64,000 bases of DNA from Aphidius gifuensis (Eukaryota; Arthropoda; Insecta; Hymenoptera; Braconidae). Positions 63,479-64,000 of this stretch are shown piece after piece (within the stretch, counting starts at the first letter, position 1; every line of letters starts with the position of its first letter). The stretch covers positions 21,974,469-22,038,468 of the forward strand of contig NC_057790.1 of assembly GCF_014905175.1 (NCBI RefSeq). Direction: 5' to 3'. The notes under the pieces were generated by a model. It was not told where the DNA came from. It did not search any database and was given only the letters and a program-made list of their open reading frames with translations. Made by a program: the position numbers and the translations under genes.

Positions 63479-64000
63479 GTTTAAAATTCTGTAACAAAAA
63501 TAATTTAATTCAAAAAAAATAGTAAACAATTTTATAGAAATTTTTTTGTGTTAAATAAATCGAAACAATTAATTTTAGAAAATCATCTTTATTTAAATTA
63601 TTAAGAGATGACAATTTTCAACGGCACATTGGAGCAGGTAATTTGATTGACAATATTGTTACAGTTAATTAATTAAAATGAAATTTTTTTATCATTTTTA
63701 AAACCAGTCTTTTTCGATATTATTAACAGATCTTTGATGCTATTATTTTTAAATGATAGTTATACTAATTAATTATTAAATACAATTGTTTTTTTTTTTG
63801 TATACAAAATTCATCATCATCAGTCGTTAAAATATCACTCGAATACTGTAACGTCGTTAAGCTTGTTTTGAGCTACTTAATTAATAGGAACATTCAAACT
63901 TATAAACAATTATTCATCTTATTATTAACTAATATTAATCATTCGTGTTTTTAATTTAAATGAGGTACTTAATATATCAATTGATTTTACAAGAAGAAAA
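63479..64000. other. DPH7 upstream region to window edge
   Basis: Leader intron and promoter of DPH7 are probably here. Near 63815-63830 a CATCATCATCAGTCGTT patch stands out. No coding sequence is visible before the window ends. Confidence 0.4.

Overview
The window is strongly AT-rich eukaryotic nuclear DNA with GT-AG introns, long homopolymer and microsatellite runs, and single-copy animal genes. Gene content (unkempt, inturned, fizzy, PKA catalytic subunit, STK40-like kinase, nudE, histone H3.3) points to an insect. The extreme AT bias and compact introns would suit a small parasitoid wasp such as an aphidiine braconid, but that placement is inference and low confidence. No rRNA, tRNA, CRISPR or bacterial or viral gene was recognised.

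Layout. 1-5.4 kb: single-exon PKA catalytic subunit (-) with its 3' flank on the left and a promoter shared with fizzy/Cdc20 (+, 5433-7184). 7.6-10.5 kb: inturned (+). 10.6-17.9 kb: a tandem array of four intact three-exon F-box/FBA genes (-), one decayed F-box copy, and three decayed copies of the inturned 3' end; the array grew by duplicating a block that included the tail of its neighbour. 18.5-22.8 kb: RpL18A and an intronless-CDS STK40-type pseudokinase (both -). 24.8-29.1 kb: unkempt (+), eight coding exons, followed by about 6 kb of AT-rich DNA without genes. 35.3-36.6 kb: an unrecognised secreted two-module protein (-). 37.8-41.4 kb: two tandem histone H3.3 genes (+) with nearly identical coding region and intron but unrelated flanks. 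42.35-44.36 kb: a Foldback-type palindromic element built from 4+4 inverted 143-bp units. 44.7-48.3 kb: nudE (-) with alternative 3' ends. 49.5-50.8 kb: a DXO/Rai1-family gene (-) that appears to have lost part of its metal site. 53.1-57.9 kb: a large unrecognised multi-pass membrane protein (-) with a symmetric 72-nt cassette exon that repeats the end of the first coding exon. 62.2-63.5 kb: the WD40 diphthamide gene DPH7 (-).

Most genes are conserved housekeeping or cell-biological loci with no operon-like relation: fizzy (APC/C mitotic exit), nudE (dynein), PKA, unkempt (RNA-binding), inturned (planar polarity/ciliogenesis), DPH7 (eEF2 modification). The lineage-specific or unusual material is the F-box array, the secreted two-module gene, the foldback element, the degenerate DXO-like gene and the duplicated-exon cassette of the membrane protein. 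Exon limits were set by hand from splice consensus and reading-frame phase; none has transcript support here.
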